A stretch of 8,968 nt of DNA, from assembly GCA_947629615.1 (NCBI GenBank), contig CANRER010000056.1, positions 1 to 8,968 on the forward strand, in the 5' to 3' direction. The translations under genes and the position numbers were made by a program. The notes beneath the pieces are model-generated. The model worked only from the letters and a program-made list of their open reading frames with translations. It searched no databases and was not told the origin of the DNA. The DNA comes from an uncultured Clostridia bacterium. Lineage in GTDB: Bacteria > Bacillota > Clostridia > UMGS1883. This document shows, piece by piece, positions 1 to 6,321 of this stretch (within the stretch, counting starts at the first letter, position 1; each line of letters opens with the position of its first letter).

Positions 1-2
1 GG

Positions 3-473
3 GCGACGGGGTTTTGGTTCATCAAAAATGCCGACGGCAGCTTTGATAGGTTCGACCTCGGGTTCGACTTCACCTTTGCGGGGGCGGAATATGTGGACGG
101 AAAGCGGTATATATGCGTGAACGCGACGAAAAAAGAGGGAGGCACGACGTATGTCACGGGCAAGTACCTGACCTACATTCTAAACGACGACAACTCCCTC
201 GTTCCAATAACCGACGCCGACCATGAAAATATCCGCCTGCTCGGCTCCTCCGAGGGGAAGCCCATCGTCCTTGCCACTTGGCTTGACGAGTACGTAGGCG
301 TGTCCGCCGTGAACGACGGCTATTTTACCGTTGAGCCCGACGGCGGACTAAGAAAAATCTATCCCTACGTTTTCGGCGACGGAATGACCGTTTACGACGG
401 GCATTTGTATCTGCTGATATGGCGGAACAAAACCATCGTTGACGTTACGACCGGCGAGGAGATAAAATTTTAG
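3..473 (+). CDS. Hypothetical beta-rich protein, C-terminal fragment (5' end outside window)
   Basis: The frame is open from the left edge to a TAG stop, giving about 156 residues. A GTG at 93 could be taken as a start, but coding sequence continues upstream of it without a stop (GFWFIKNADGSFDRF and onward), so the true start lies to the left of the window. The visible part has no recognised catalytic motif. It is rich in aromatic, Gly and Asp residues in short alternating strands with turns such as YVDGKRYICV, VNDGYFTV and VYDGHLYLLIW. This pattern suggests beta-propeller-like or sandwich repeats, often found in extracytoplasmic proteins or lipoproteins of Firmicutes, but that is inference. 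The gene ends about 23 bases before a strong hairpin terminator and converges on ispF. I do not recognise the family and assign no function. Confidence 0.72.
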   Translation, partial: ATGFWFIKNADGSFDRFDLGFDFTFAGAEYVDGKRYICVNATKKEGGTTYVTGKYLTYILNDDNSLVPITDADHENIRLLGSSEGKPIVLATWLDEYVGVSAVNDGYFTVEPDGGLRKIYPYVFGDGMTVYDGHLYLLIWRNKTIVDVTTGEEIKF

Positions 474-496
474 CGGCGCGAAGGCCGTAAAAGCAA

Positions 497-524
497 AGAA
501 AATCCGCAGGCCTGCGGATTTTCT
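497..524. terminator. Bidirectional intrinsic terminator between the left-edge gene and ispF
   Basis: A perfect 28-base palindrome is centred between 510 and 511. The core GATCC-like arms read AAAATCCGCAGG on the left and CCTGCGGATTTT on the right. A hairpin with a GGCC loop would have a 12-bp stem, ending in an A-run on one side and a T-run on the other. It lies between two convergent genes, three bases beyond the ispF stop and 23 beyond the left gene's stop. The minus-strand reading has the better tail (TTTTCTTTGCTTTT), so termination should be strongest for ispF. Confidence 0.85.
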
Positions 525-527
525 CAA

Positions 528-1028
528 TTAATTCAATCGCTGCTCCTTGCCGCTCGCGCTTTCTTCTATCAGGCACGCCGCTCGGGTTTCTATGGCCTCG
601 CCGAGGCCGAGATAGCCCAGCCCCTCGTTGGTTTTGGCCTTAACGCTGACCCTTTCGGGCGCGACGCCCAAGGCCTCCGCGATGTTCGCGGCCATTTTTG
701 CCGTATATGGGGCCATTTTTGGCCGCTGGGCAATAATGATGGAGTCAATATTCTCAATCTCGTACCCCTCGGCGCGGACAAGCCGCCCGGCCTCGCGCAG
801 CAGGGCCAAGCTGTCGGCCCCGGCGTACCTCGGGTCGGTATCGGGGAAATGCGCGCCGATGTCGCCCAACGCCGCCGCGCCGAAAAGCGCGTCAATAACG
901 GCGTGGCAAAGCGCGTCGGCGTCGCTGTGGCCCAAAAGGCCCGTGGGATGGTCAAGCTCCACCCCGCCCAAAATCAGCTTTCTGCCCTCCGCAAGGCGGT
1001 GGACGTCGCAGCCAAGCCCCACTCTCAT
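528..1028 (-). CDS. ispF: 2-C-methyl-D-erythritol 2,4-cyclodiphosphate synthase
   Basis: IspF converts CDP-methylerythritol 2-phosphate to methylerythritol 2,4-cyclodiphosphate with release of CMP, in the cytosolic MEP pathway to isoprenoids. The 166-residue product is full length for the family (about 155-170). The zinc site is intact: D8 and H10 in GCDVH near the start, and H42 in the helix after GHSDAD (H34-S35). The FPDTDP motif follows, and the CDP-binding stretch VKAKTNEGLGYLG is present, with the conserved GLGEAI near the end. The ATG start overlaps the ispD stop by ATGA, so translation is probably coupled; AAAGGGG seven bases upstream, inside ispD, serves as the ribosome binding site. 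It is the last gene of the carD-ispD-ispF operon and ends in the palindromic terminator. The last ten residues or so (SASGKEQRLN) extend beyond the conserved domain. Confidence 0.97.
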   Translation of the reverse strand: MRVGLGCDVHRLAEGRKLILGGVELDHPTGLLGHSDADALCHAVIDALFGAAALGDIGAHFPDTDPRYAGADSLALLREAGRLVRAEGYEIENIDSIIIAQRPKMAPYTAKMAANIAEALGVAPERVSVKAKTNEGLGYLGLGEAIETRAACLIEESASGKEQRLN

Positions 1029-1729
1029 AGCTTGCCCCTTTCCTGCAAAACGGCTTTGGCCAGCGCAAGGTCGATAGGCTCCGTCAGCTTAAGGTTGACG
1101 TAGGGGAGGTACAAAAGCCTCGCGCTCACGCCGATACGCTCGGTCAGAGCGCAGTCGTCGGTACCCTCGAAGCCGGCCGCGGCGGCCTCGTCGTGGGCGC
1201 GAAAGATTATGTCGCGCTTAAAGGCCTGCGGCGTTTGTATCAGCACCGTTTTATCCCTGTCCACCGACGACACCGCGTAATCGCCGTCGATCATTTTAAT
1301 CGAATCCTTTGATTTCACGCAGACCGAGGCCGCCCCATGCTCCCGCGCGAGCCGCACTGTTTCGTCCACGGAGTCGGGCTTTATCAGCGGGCGCGCGCCG
1401 TCGTGTATCACGATTACATCGGCGTTTTTCGCGCAGCAGTCCATGCCTCGGCGCACGCTTTCGCCGCGGCTGCTTCCGCCGCGAACGATGCTTGTCACCT
1501 TTGAAATAAGGCTGTCCTTCACAATATCCCTGTATCGGGCAAGATTATCCTCGGAGGCCACGACGACTATCTCGTCCACCTCCGCGCTGTCCTCAAAAAC
1601 CCTGACGGCGCGTTCAAACACTGTCATAGCGCCAAGCATGAGCAGCATTTTGTTCGCGCCCATGCGCGTCGAAGCCCCAGCCGCCACCACTATAGCCGAC
1701 ACGAAGCCTCTGCTTTGATTGCTCGTCAT
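1025..1729 (-). CDS. ispD: 2-C-methyl-D-erythritol 4-phosphate cytidylyltransferase
   Basis: IspD joins CTP and methylerythritol 4-phosphate to CDP-methylerythritol, two steps before IspF. The frame opens at a GTG (1738), but AAGGA at 1740-1744 lies almost on that GTG and 10 bases from the ATG at 1729, so I take the ATG; this gives 234 residues, normal for the family. The nucleotide-binding loop is AAGASTRMGANK with R22 and K27. GGSSRGESVRRG (about 84-95) and IHDGARP (108-114) are the conserved CTP and metal segments. R158 in SVDRDK and K214 in NLKLTEP match the substrate-binding Arg and Lys of the Escherichia coli enzyme by position and context. IspD follows carD by 16 bases and overlaps ispF by 4, so all three are one transcript. 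Confidence 0.96.
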   Translation of the reverse strand: MTSNQSRGFVSAIVVAAGASTRMGANKMLLMLGAMTVFERAVRVFEDSAEVDEIVVVASEDNLARYRDIVKDSLISKVTSIVRGGSSRGESVRRGMDCCAKNADVIVIHDGARPLIKPDSVDETVRLAREHGAASVCVKSKDSIKMIDGDYAVSSVDRDKTVLIQTPQAFKRDIIFRAHDEAAAAGFEGTDDCALTERIGVSARLLYLPYVNLKLTEPIDLALAKAVLQERGKL

Positions 1730-1739
1730 TGCTGCCACT

Positions 1740-1744
1740 TCCTT
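1740..1744 (-). promoter_or_regulatory. Ribosome binding site that fixes the ispD start
   Basis: AAGGA on the minus strand, 10 bases before the ATG at 1729. The upstream in-frame GTG at 1738 would have only one base of spacing, so the ATG is preferred. Confidence 0.6.
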
Positions 1745-1745
1745 T

Positions 1746-2246
1746 TTAAGCTTCTTCCTTTAGCTGGTTGTCCACAATCTCCGACAGCATATTTTCAATT
1801 TCGCCGTTCGTCATGCCCTTCGCCAGCACCATCTCGCTGACGAAGATCTGCCGCGCGTTGGACAGCATTTTTCGTTCGCCGGTGGAAAGACCCTTCTTGC
1901 GGTCGCGCACCATAAGGCTTTTCAGCACCGAGGCGACCTCGTTTATGTCGCCGCTTTTTATCCTTGCCATGTTTTCGCGGAAGCGCTTGTTCCAGTTCGA
2001 GTTCATAACGGTATCGGCCGTTTCAAACCGAGCCAAAACCTCGTCGGCCTCGCTTCGGGATATAACGTCCCTTATGCCGACCCCGCCGAGGTTATTGCGC
2101 GGTACCATGACCTTCATGTCGCCGTAGGGTATGCGCATGATATAGTACTCGCGCACGGAGCCCAACACCTCCGCTTCTTCAATTCCTTCGATAATTCCCG
2201 CCCCGTGCATGGGGTAAACCACAGCGTCGCCAATACTATAACACAT
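1746..2246 (-). CDS. carD: CarD/CdnL family RNA polymerase-binding transcription regulator
   Basis: CarD-family proteins bind the RNA polymerase beta subunit through an N-terminal Tudor-like domain and stabilise open promoter complexes through a helical C-terminal domain. From the ATG at 2246 the product has 166 residues, the family's usual length. Residues 1-60 hold the interaction domain, beginning MCYSIGDAVVYPMHGAG and including YYIMRIPYGDMKVMVP. The helical domain carries NWNKRFRENM with a tryptophan at residue 85, which corresponds to the conserved Trp that wedges into the upstream edge of the transcription bubble, then a stretch containing GLSTGERKML and ARQI. A longer frame begins 13 codons earlier, but GGAGG at 2255-2259 stands eight bases before the internal ATG and the extra residues do not resemble the family. 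First gene of the operon with ispD and ispF, under the promoter at 2290-2318. Confidence 0.94.
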   Translation of the reverse strand: MCYSIGDAVVYPMHGAGIIEGIEEAEVLGSVREYYIMRIPYGDMKVMVPRNNLGGVGIRDVISRSEADEVLARFETADTVMNSNWNKRFRENMARIKSGDINEVASVLKSLMVRDRKKGLSTGERKMLSNARQIFVSEMVLAKGMTNGEIENMLSEIVDNQLKEEA

Positions 2247-2254
2247 TTTTTTCA

Positions 2255-2259
2255 CCTCC
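2255..2259 (-). promoter_or_regulatory. Ribosome binding site that fixes the carD start
   Basis: A perfect GGAGG on the minus strand, eight bases before the ATG at 2246. It excludes the longer frame that starts near 2285, which would place the Shine-Dalgarno inside the coding sequence. Confidence 0.85.
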
Positions 2260-2289
2260 GGCTGTAAATAGTTATAACTCCGCATAAGT

Positions 2290-2318
2290 ATAATACCACA
2301 TATTTACATAATAGTCAA
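2290..2318 (-). promoter_or_regulatory. Sigma-A-type promoter of the carD-ispD-ispF operon
   Basis: On the minus strand TTGACT (2318-2313) and TATTAT (2295-2290) are separated by exactly 17 bases, and the -10 is preceded by TGG, giving an extended -10 element. Transcription would start near 2283, leaving a leader of about 37 bases before carD with room for the GGAGG site and no obvious structured regulator. Confidence 0.8.
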
Positions 2319-2422
2319 CGTGAAAAATCCACAATAAAAAGTTAAATACATGGGCGTTTTTACCGATAAATACACGTTTTAGTGACGAGGCCGACGCTTT
2401 TCGGCGCGAGAAAAAATTCCTG

Positions 2423-2451
2423 TTGCAATTTTGCGCTGATTGGTGTAAAAT
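2423..2451 (+). promoter_or_regulatory. Sigma-A-type promoter of the secreted glycosidase gene
   Basis: TTGCAA (2423-2428) and TAAAAT (2446-2451) are separated by 17 bases. The predicted start site near 2458 leaves about 20 bases before the GTG at 2478, just enough for the ribosome binding site at 2463-2468. It is divergent from the carD promoter, with about 104 bases between the two -35 boxes. Confidence 0.68.
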
Positions 2452-2462
2452 TAGGTATTGTG

Positions 2463-2468
2463 AAAGGA
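2463..2468 (+). promoter_or_regulatory. Ribosome binding site that fixes the glycosidase start
   Basis: AAAGGA, nine bases before the GTG at 2478. The frame is open further upstream (to a GTG at 2382), but that would start upstream of the promoter, and only the 2478 start puts a signal peptide at the N-terminus. Confidence 0.65.
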
Positions 2469-2477
2469 CTGATAGAT

Positions 2478-4748
2478 GTGAAGAGGTTTATTCTGCCGCT
2501 TTTGCTGCTTCTGCTGCTGGCCCCGGCGGCCCACGGCGAGGTTTATACATACGACGAAACCGAACCCATAATGAACGGCGTGGAGCTGCGCCGCCTGCGC
2601 CGCTTTTACGGCGATTCGTGGCTGAATGTGGTCTGCGTGAGGGCCGACCTCGGCGCGGAGCACGTCGGGCTCGACCTGCTCAAGAACGGGGCCGACAAGC
2701 TCACCTCAATCGACGGCTTCACCAAAACCCGCGAGGGCGTGCTTGCCGCCGTGAACGCCGACTTTTTCGACGCTACCTACCCCTCCACGGCGCAGGGCTT
2801 TTCGCTCGGCATCGAAATCAAGGACGGCGAGCTTTTGCAGTCGCAGATTGACGAAAATATGGCCGCCGCCTTTTACGACGGGGCCGCCCTCTCGCTCGGC
2901 TATATGAGCATGAGCATGAGCGTTGCCGCCCCTAACGGCGAAAGCTGCGCCATAAAGCACCTTAACAAGCACGTGACTTACTACGGCGACCCGGTGATGT
3001 ATACCTCCGAGTGGAACGGCGGTCTTTCGCCCGCCCCCGGCGGCGAGGTGGCCGAAATTGTCGTTGAAAACGGCGCGGTGACGGAATTTCGCCGCGGTCT
3101 GCCCCCGGTCGAGATACCCGAAAACGGGTACGTTATCGACGTCAGCGAGGGAGTGAGTATGTTTTTTGCCAACAATTTTGCCGTGGGCGACAAAATTGAG
3201 CTTAAAATCTCCGCGACGCCGGATATATCCAACGTAAAAACCGCCTTCGGCGGCGGCACAATGCTGCTCAGGGACGGCAAAAAAACGCCCTACACCCACA
3301 ACGCGGCGGGCCGCAGCAACAGAAGCTGCGTCGGCACGAACGCCGACGGAACCGTCGTTTACCTTATCGCCGTGGACGGCCGCCAGCACCTTTCGCGCGG
3401 GGCCACGCAGGACGAACTGGCCGATATTGCGCTGGAGCTCGGCTGTGTGAACGCGATGAACCTTGACGGCGGCGGCTCCACGCGCATGATGGCCGCGCCC
3501 TTTTGGGATGCCTCGCTCGAGGTGGTGAACTCGCCAACCGAGAACCGCAGGGTGATTAACGCGGTGTCGGTAGTGACCGACGCCGTTCCCGGCCCCGCCG
3601 TCGGCGTGCGGCTGCGCTCCGCGTCCGACGCCGTGGCCCTTGGCGACAGCATAGACCTCGAGGCCCGCTGCTTCGACGCGGCAGGCCTGCCCGCCGAGGC
3701 CGCGAACGGGATAAACTGGCACGTTTCCGGCGTGGACGGAAAGGTTGAAAACGGCGTGTTTACGCCATATACCGCCGGCACGGCCGAAATAACCGCCGAC
3801 TGCGGCGGCGAGATCTCCGAGCCGCTGGTCCTCACCGTTATAGGCGGGTTCACGGGCATAAGCGCGCCTGAAGCGATAAGCCTCGCCGTCGGCGAAAGCT
3901 ATACCCCCTTGCCCGAGGTGAGCGGTGCGGACGGGGCCTACGCCGTCGTGCGGAACCTCGGCCTGCTTTCACCCAAGCTTGAGGGCGGCGCGGCAAGACT
4001 TGAGGGCGGCGTTATAACCGCCGTCAGCGAGGGCTATTCGACGCTTCGTCTAAGCCTTAACGGGGCCACGGCCTCCATGATGATAACCGTCGGCTCGCCC
4101 ACGGCTCCGCCGCCCTATGTGGAGGAAAACATCAGCCTCGACCCCGCGCGGGGCCGCATGGAGGGCGACAGCTTCGGCGTGTTCGCGTGGACGGGCGAGC
4201 CCGTAACACTGATGGATACATTCCTATACCGAGAGGGCCTTTTGGGGATTTCTTCCTCAACCAGCTACGGCTTTCTCGGCACGTACCGCTCCGAGCTTTT
4301 GCCGACGGGAATACGCACCCCCATCGCCGCCGACAAATTCAGCGCCATCGACAAGGGCTTCGCGCTGGTTATTTCGCTGCCCGCGAGCGGCAGCCTCAGC
4401 GGCGGCGAGTGGACGGCTATGGCCAACGCGCTTGCCACGACCTCGGCCCAAAACGTCATAGTCCTTGCGAAAACGGCGCCGAACGGTCAGTCCGACGCCG
4501 ATACGGCTGTGTTTTACGACTATTTCGACTTTATCGCCAAAACGAAAAACGTGTTCATCGTTCAGCCCGGCGCGAGGAACGCCTCGAGCCGACGCGGCGG
4601 CCTCCGCTTTATCACTCTGGCCGACTCCTCGCTCGGGGAGGGGATAATGCCCGCCGCGGAGAACGCCTGCCTGCTTCGGTTCACGATGAGCGGCGGCGAA
4701 TGTAAATTTGACTTTGAGCGTCTGTTCGATTTCGGCGGAGGCTTTTGA
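2478..4748 (+). CDS. Secreted phosphodiester glycosidase (NAGPA domain) with Ig-like domains and a C-terminal domain of uncertain fold
   Basis: The 756-residue product begins with a signal peptide: MKRF, then a Leu-rich core, then APAAHG before EVYTYD, with cleavage likely near residue 20. Residues about 60-370 are a NAGPA-type domain, named for the mammalian enzyme that removes GlcNAc from GlcNAc-1-phosphomannose diesters. Its hallmarks are VNADFFD (N93, D95, D98), FGGGTMLLRDG, the SNRSCVGTNADG segment after R279, LIAVDGRQ, and NLDGGGSTRMM (N328, D330, S334, R336). Residues about 375-456 and 457-543 look like two bacterial Ig-like (Big_2-type) domains, ending in LVLTVIGG and SMMITVG. Residues about 544-756 are an alpha/beta segment with VISLP, NVIVLAKTAP and KNVFIVQPGA strands; it vaguely resembles a metallophosphoesterase fold without metal-binding His, which is a guess. 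No anchor or sortase motif is seen, so it is probably released or held non-covalently. The sugar-phosphate substrate is unknown. Transcribed alone from the 2423 promoter. Confidence 0.88.
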   Translation: MKRFILPLLLLLLLAPAAHGEVYTYDETEPIMNGVELRRLRRFYGDSWLNVVCVRADLGAEHVGLDLLKNGADKLTSIDGFTKTREGVLAAVNADFFDATYPSTAQGFSLGIEIKDGELLQSQIDENMAAAFYDGAALSLGYMSMSMSVAAPNGESCAIKHLNKHVTYYGDPVMYTSEWNGGLSPAPGGEVAEIVVENGAVTEFRRGLPPVEIPENGYVIDVSEGVSMFFANNFAVGDKIELKISATPDISNVKTAFGGGTMLLRDGKKTPYTHNAAGRSNRSCVGTNADGTVVYLIAVDGRQHLSRGATQDELADIALELGCVNAMNLDGGGSTRMMAAPFWDASLEVVNSPTENRRVINAVSVVTDAVPGPAVGVRLRSASDAVALGDSIDLEARCFDAAGLPAEAANGINWHVSGVDGKVENGVFTPYTAGTAEITADCGGEISEPLVLTVIGGFTGISAPEAISLAVGESYTPLPEVSGADGAYAVVRNLGLLSPKLEGGAARLEGGVITAVSEGYSTLRLSLNGATASMMITVGSPTAPPPYVEENISLDPARGRMEGDSFGVFAWTGEPVTLMDTFLYREGLLGISSSTSYGFLGTYRSELLPTGIRTPIAADKFSAIDKGFALVISLPASGSLSGGEWTAMANALATTSAQNVIVLAKTAPNGQSDADTAVFYDYFDFIAKTKNVFIVQPGARNASSRRGGLRFITLADSSLGEGIMPAAENACLLRFTMSGGECKFDFERLFDFGGGF

Positions 4749-4763
4749 CGCCCCCTTAGGGGC

Positions 4764-5468
4764 CTAATCCCCGAACGCCTGACCGATGGGGTCGCGTATC
4801 ACAAGGGCCGCTCTCGCGTCGGCGGGGGTGGCCGTTTTGTTTATCAAAACCAGCTCGCCGCCGCGGAAATAGTCTATCAGCCCCGCCGCCGGGTATACGC
4901 TGAGCGACGTTCCGCCCACGATAAGCACGTCGGCGGCGCGAATGGCCGCCACGCTGCGGCTGACGGTATCGCTGTCGAGCCCTTCCTCGTAAAGCACCAC
5001 GTCGGGCTTGATTATTCCGCCGCATTCACAGCGGGGTATGCCCTCGCTTTCGGCCACGGCCTCCACGCCGTAAAACCTGCCGCAGCGTTCGCAGTGGTTG
5101 CGCAACACGCTGCCGTGCAGCTCAAGCACGTTTTTGCTGCCGGCGGCTTGGTGCAGGCCGTCGATGTTCTGTGTGATAACGGCCTTCAGCTTCCCCTCGG
5201 CCTCGAGCCGCGCCAGCGCGAAATGTGCCGCGTTCGGCTTCGCCCACGGGCAAAGCAGCTTGTCGCGGTAAAAGCGGAAAAACTCCAGCGGCCTCGCCCG
5301 GTAAAAGCTGTGGGAAAGAATGGTTTCGGGCGGATAGTCGTACTTTTGGCTGTACAGCCCGTCCACGCTTCGGAAGTCGGGTATGCCGCTTTCGGTGGAT
5401 ACTCCCGCCCCGCCGAAAAACACTATGCTTTTGCCCTTCTCGATAACGGCCTTTAAGTCCTTGTTCAT
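4764..5468 (-). CDS. cobB: Sir2-family NAD-dependent protein deacylase
   Basis: Sirtuins remove acyl groups from protein lysines, consuming NAD and forming nicotinamide and O-acyl-ADP-ribose. The 234-residue product has the full set of motifs: GAGVSTESGIPDFRS from residue 20 for NAD binding, TQNIDGLH (99-106), catalytic H118 in LELHGS, and VGGTSLSVYPAAGL in the C-terminal Rossmann part. The structural zinc site appears as C126-x-x-C129 and C147-x-C149; the second pair is CxC rather than the common CxxC. A TTG at 5474 opens the frame, but AGGGGG at 5478-5483 is nine bases from the ATG at 5468, so the ATG is chosen. The gene is convergent with the glycosidase (15 bases apart) and divergent from the kinase operon. 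No convincing promoter was found upstream on the minus strand. The symbol is the generic bacterial name; substrates cannot be read from sequence. Confidence 0.95.
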   Translation of the reverse strand: MNKDLKAVIEKGKSIVFFGGAGVSTESGIPDFRSVDGLYSQKYDYPPETILSHSFYRARPLEFFRFYRDKLLCPWAKPNAAHFALARLEAEGKLKAVITQNIDGLHQAAGSKNVLELHGSVLRNHCERCGRFYGVEAVAESEGIPRCECGGIIKPDVVLYEEGLDSDTVSRSVAAIRAADVLIVGGTSLSVYPAAGLIDYFRGGELVLINKTATPADARAALVIRDPIGQAFGD

Positions 5469-5477
5469 TAACAAATA

Positions 5478-5483
5478 CCCCCT
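5478..5483 (-). promoter_or_regulatory. Ribosome binding site that fixes the sirtuin start
   Basis: AGGGGG on the minus strand, nine bases before the ATG at 5468 and only three before the upstream in-frame TTG at 5474. Confidence 0.6.
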
Positions 5484-5507
5484 AAAAGTAAATTTTTGAA
5501 AATAGCA

Positions 5508-5536
5508 TTGACTTTTTTGGCGTTTTAGTGTATATT
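5508..5536 (+). promoter_or_regulatory. Sigma-A-type promoter of the tyrosine kinase operon
   Basis: TTGACT (5508-5513) and TATATT (5531-5536) with exactly 17 bases between. A start near 5543 leaves a leader of about 38 bases before AAGGAGG (5567-5573), which is seven bases from the ATG at 5581. The spacer contains CGTTTTAGTG, also present upstream of the glycosidase promoter. Confidence 0.8.
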
Positions 5537-5580
5537 AGTTTATAGTTGTATAAGACTTTTCAAAAGAAGGAGGCCCTCAC

Positions 5581-6318
5581 ATGGAGGAACAAAACGAGTA
5601 CCAGGTGGACCTGAAGCAGATATTTCTTCTTATGCTGCGCAAGCTGCCCGTCATTTTGGTTTTCACGCTGGCGCTGGGGCTTGCGGCGTTTATCTACAGC
5701 AATTTTTTCGCTACGCCCATCTATTCGGCCAACGTTAAGTTTTATGTGAATAATCAGCAGGGCGTGTCGGATTCGACAAAGGTTCAGCGGACGGACCTTG
5801 ATACCGCGAGAACGCTTGTGAACAGCTATATCAACATGATTTATACCGACCTTGTTATTGACGAGGTGGCTTCCGCCTCCGATTTGGGGTACGAGCCCGA
5901 GCAGATACTGAGCATGACTTCCGTCAGCGACGTTGACGACGAGGCCCCGATATTTATCGTCACCGTGCGCAACCCCGTTCCCGAGTACGCGCAGGTCATC
6001 GCCAACACCTTCGCCGACGTGGCCCCGGGCCTCATTCAAGGGGTGGTCAAGGGCAGCGACGCCGAGATTATCGACCGCGCCAAGCTCCCGGAAAGACCGG
6101 TTTCGCCAAACGTTAAGAAGTATACGCTGCTGGGGCTTGCGCTCGGCTTCATTTTGGGCGCGGGGCTTGTGCTGCTGCTTGATTTTCTCGACGCGAGAGT
6201 CAAGAGCAGCGATTACCTCACTCAGACCTTCGAGCTGCCTGTGCTCGGCGTTATACCCAATATAGCCGCCGAGCAGGGCAAAAAGCCGGCCTTGGGCGAA
6301 AACGGAAGGAGGGCATAA
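5581..6318 (+). CDS. Wzz/CpsC-type polysaccharide co-polymerase, BY-kinase modulator (YveK/CapA type)
   Basis: Proteins of this family sit in the membrane, set polysaccharide chain length or export, and activate the partner tyrosine kinase through a cytoplasmic C-terminal tail. The 245 residues show a short cytoplasmic start (EYQVDLKQIFLLMLRK), a first membrane helix at about 23-42, an extracytoplasmic Wzz domain beginning with the ATPIYSANVKFYV strand, and a second helix at about 180-201. The Pro-rich lead-in AKLPERPVSPNVKK before helix 2 is characteristic of the family. The tail of some 45 residues, DFLDARVKSSDYL onward with FELPVLGVIP, is the kinase-activating part and ends shortly after. 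The start has AAGGAGG seven bases away. First gene of a three-gene operon; only three bases separate it from the kinase. The split from the kinase is the Gram-positive arrangement; proteobacterial Wzc fuses the two. Confidence 0.93.
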   Translation: MEEQNEYQVDLKQIFLLMLRKLPVILVFTLALGLAAFIYSNFFATPIYSANVKFYVNNQQGVSDSTKVQRTDLDTARTLVNSYINMIYTDLVIDEVASASDLGYEPEQILSMTSVSDVDDEAPIFIVTVRNPVPEYAQVIANTFADVAPGLIQGVVKGSDAEIIDRAKLPERPVSPNVKKYTLLGLALGFILGAGLVLLLDFLDARVKSSDYLTQTFELPVLGVIPNIAAEQGKKPALGENGRRA

Positions 6319-6321
6319 CCG

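Noticed and set aside
2385..2403. Short inverted repeat GCCGA and TCGGC upstream of the glycosidase promoter
   Set aside because: Five base pairs with a six-base loop, no T-run and no match to a known riboswitch or operator; too weak to list.
2706..3722. Long minus-strand frame of 338 codons inside the glycosidase gene
   Set aside because: It is rich in Gly, His, Arg and Val with no known motif, has no ribosome binding site, and lies wholly opposite a gene with clear domains. It is a side effect of GC-rich codon use.
4750..4763. Small GC hairpin between the glycosidase and sirtuin genes (GCCCC and GGGGC)
   Set aside because: The stem is only five base pairs and no T-run follows on either strand, so I do not call it a terminator, although two convergent genes meet here and one would be expected.
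5484..5560. Possible minus-strand promoter for the sirtuin gene
   Set aside because: The region is AT-rich and has TACTTT-like and TCAATG-like words, but no pair with proper spacing stands out above background.
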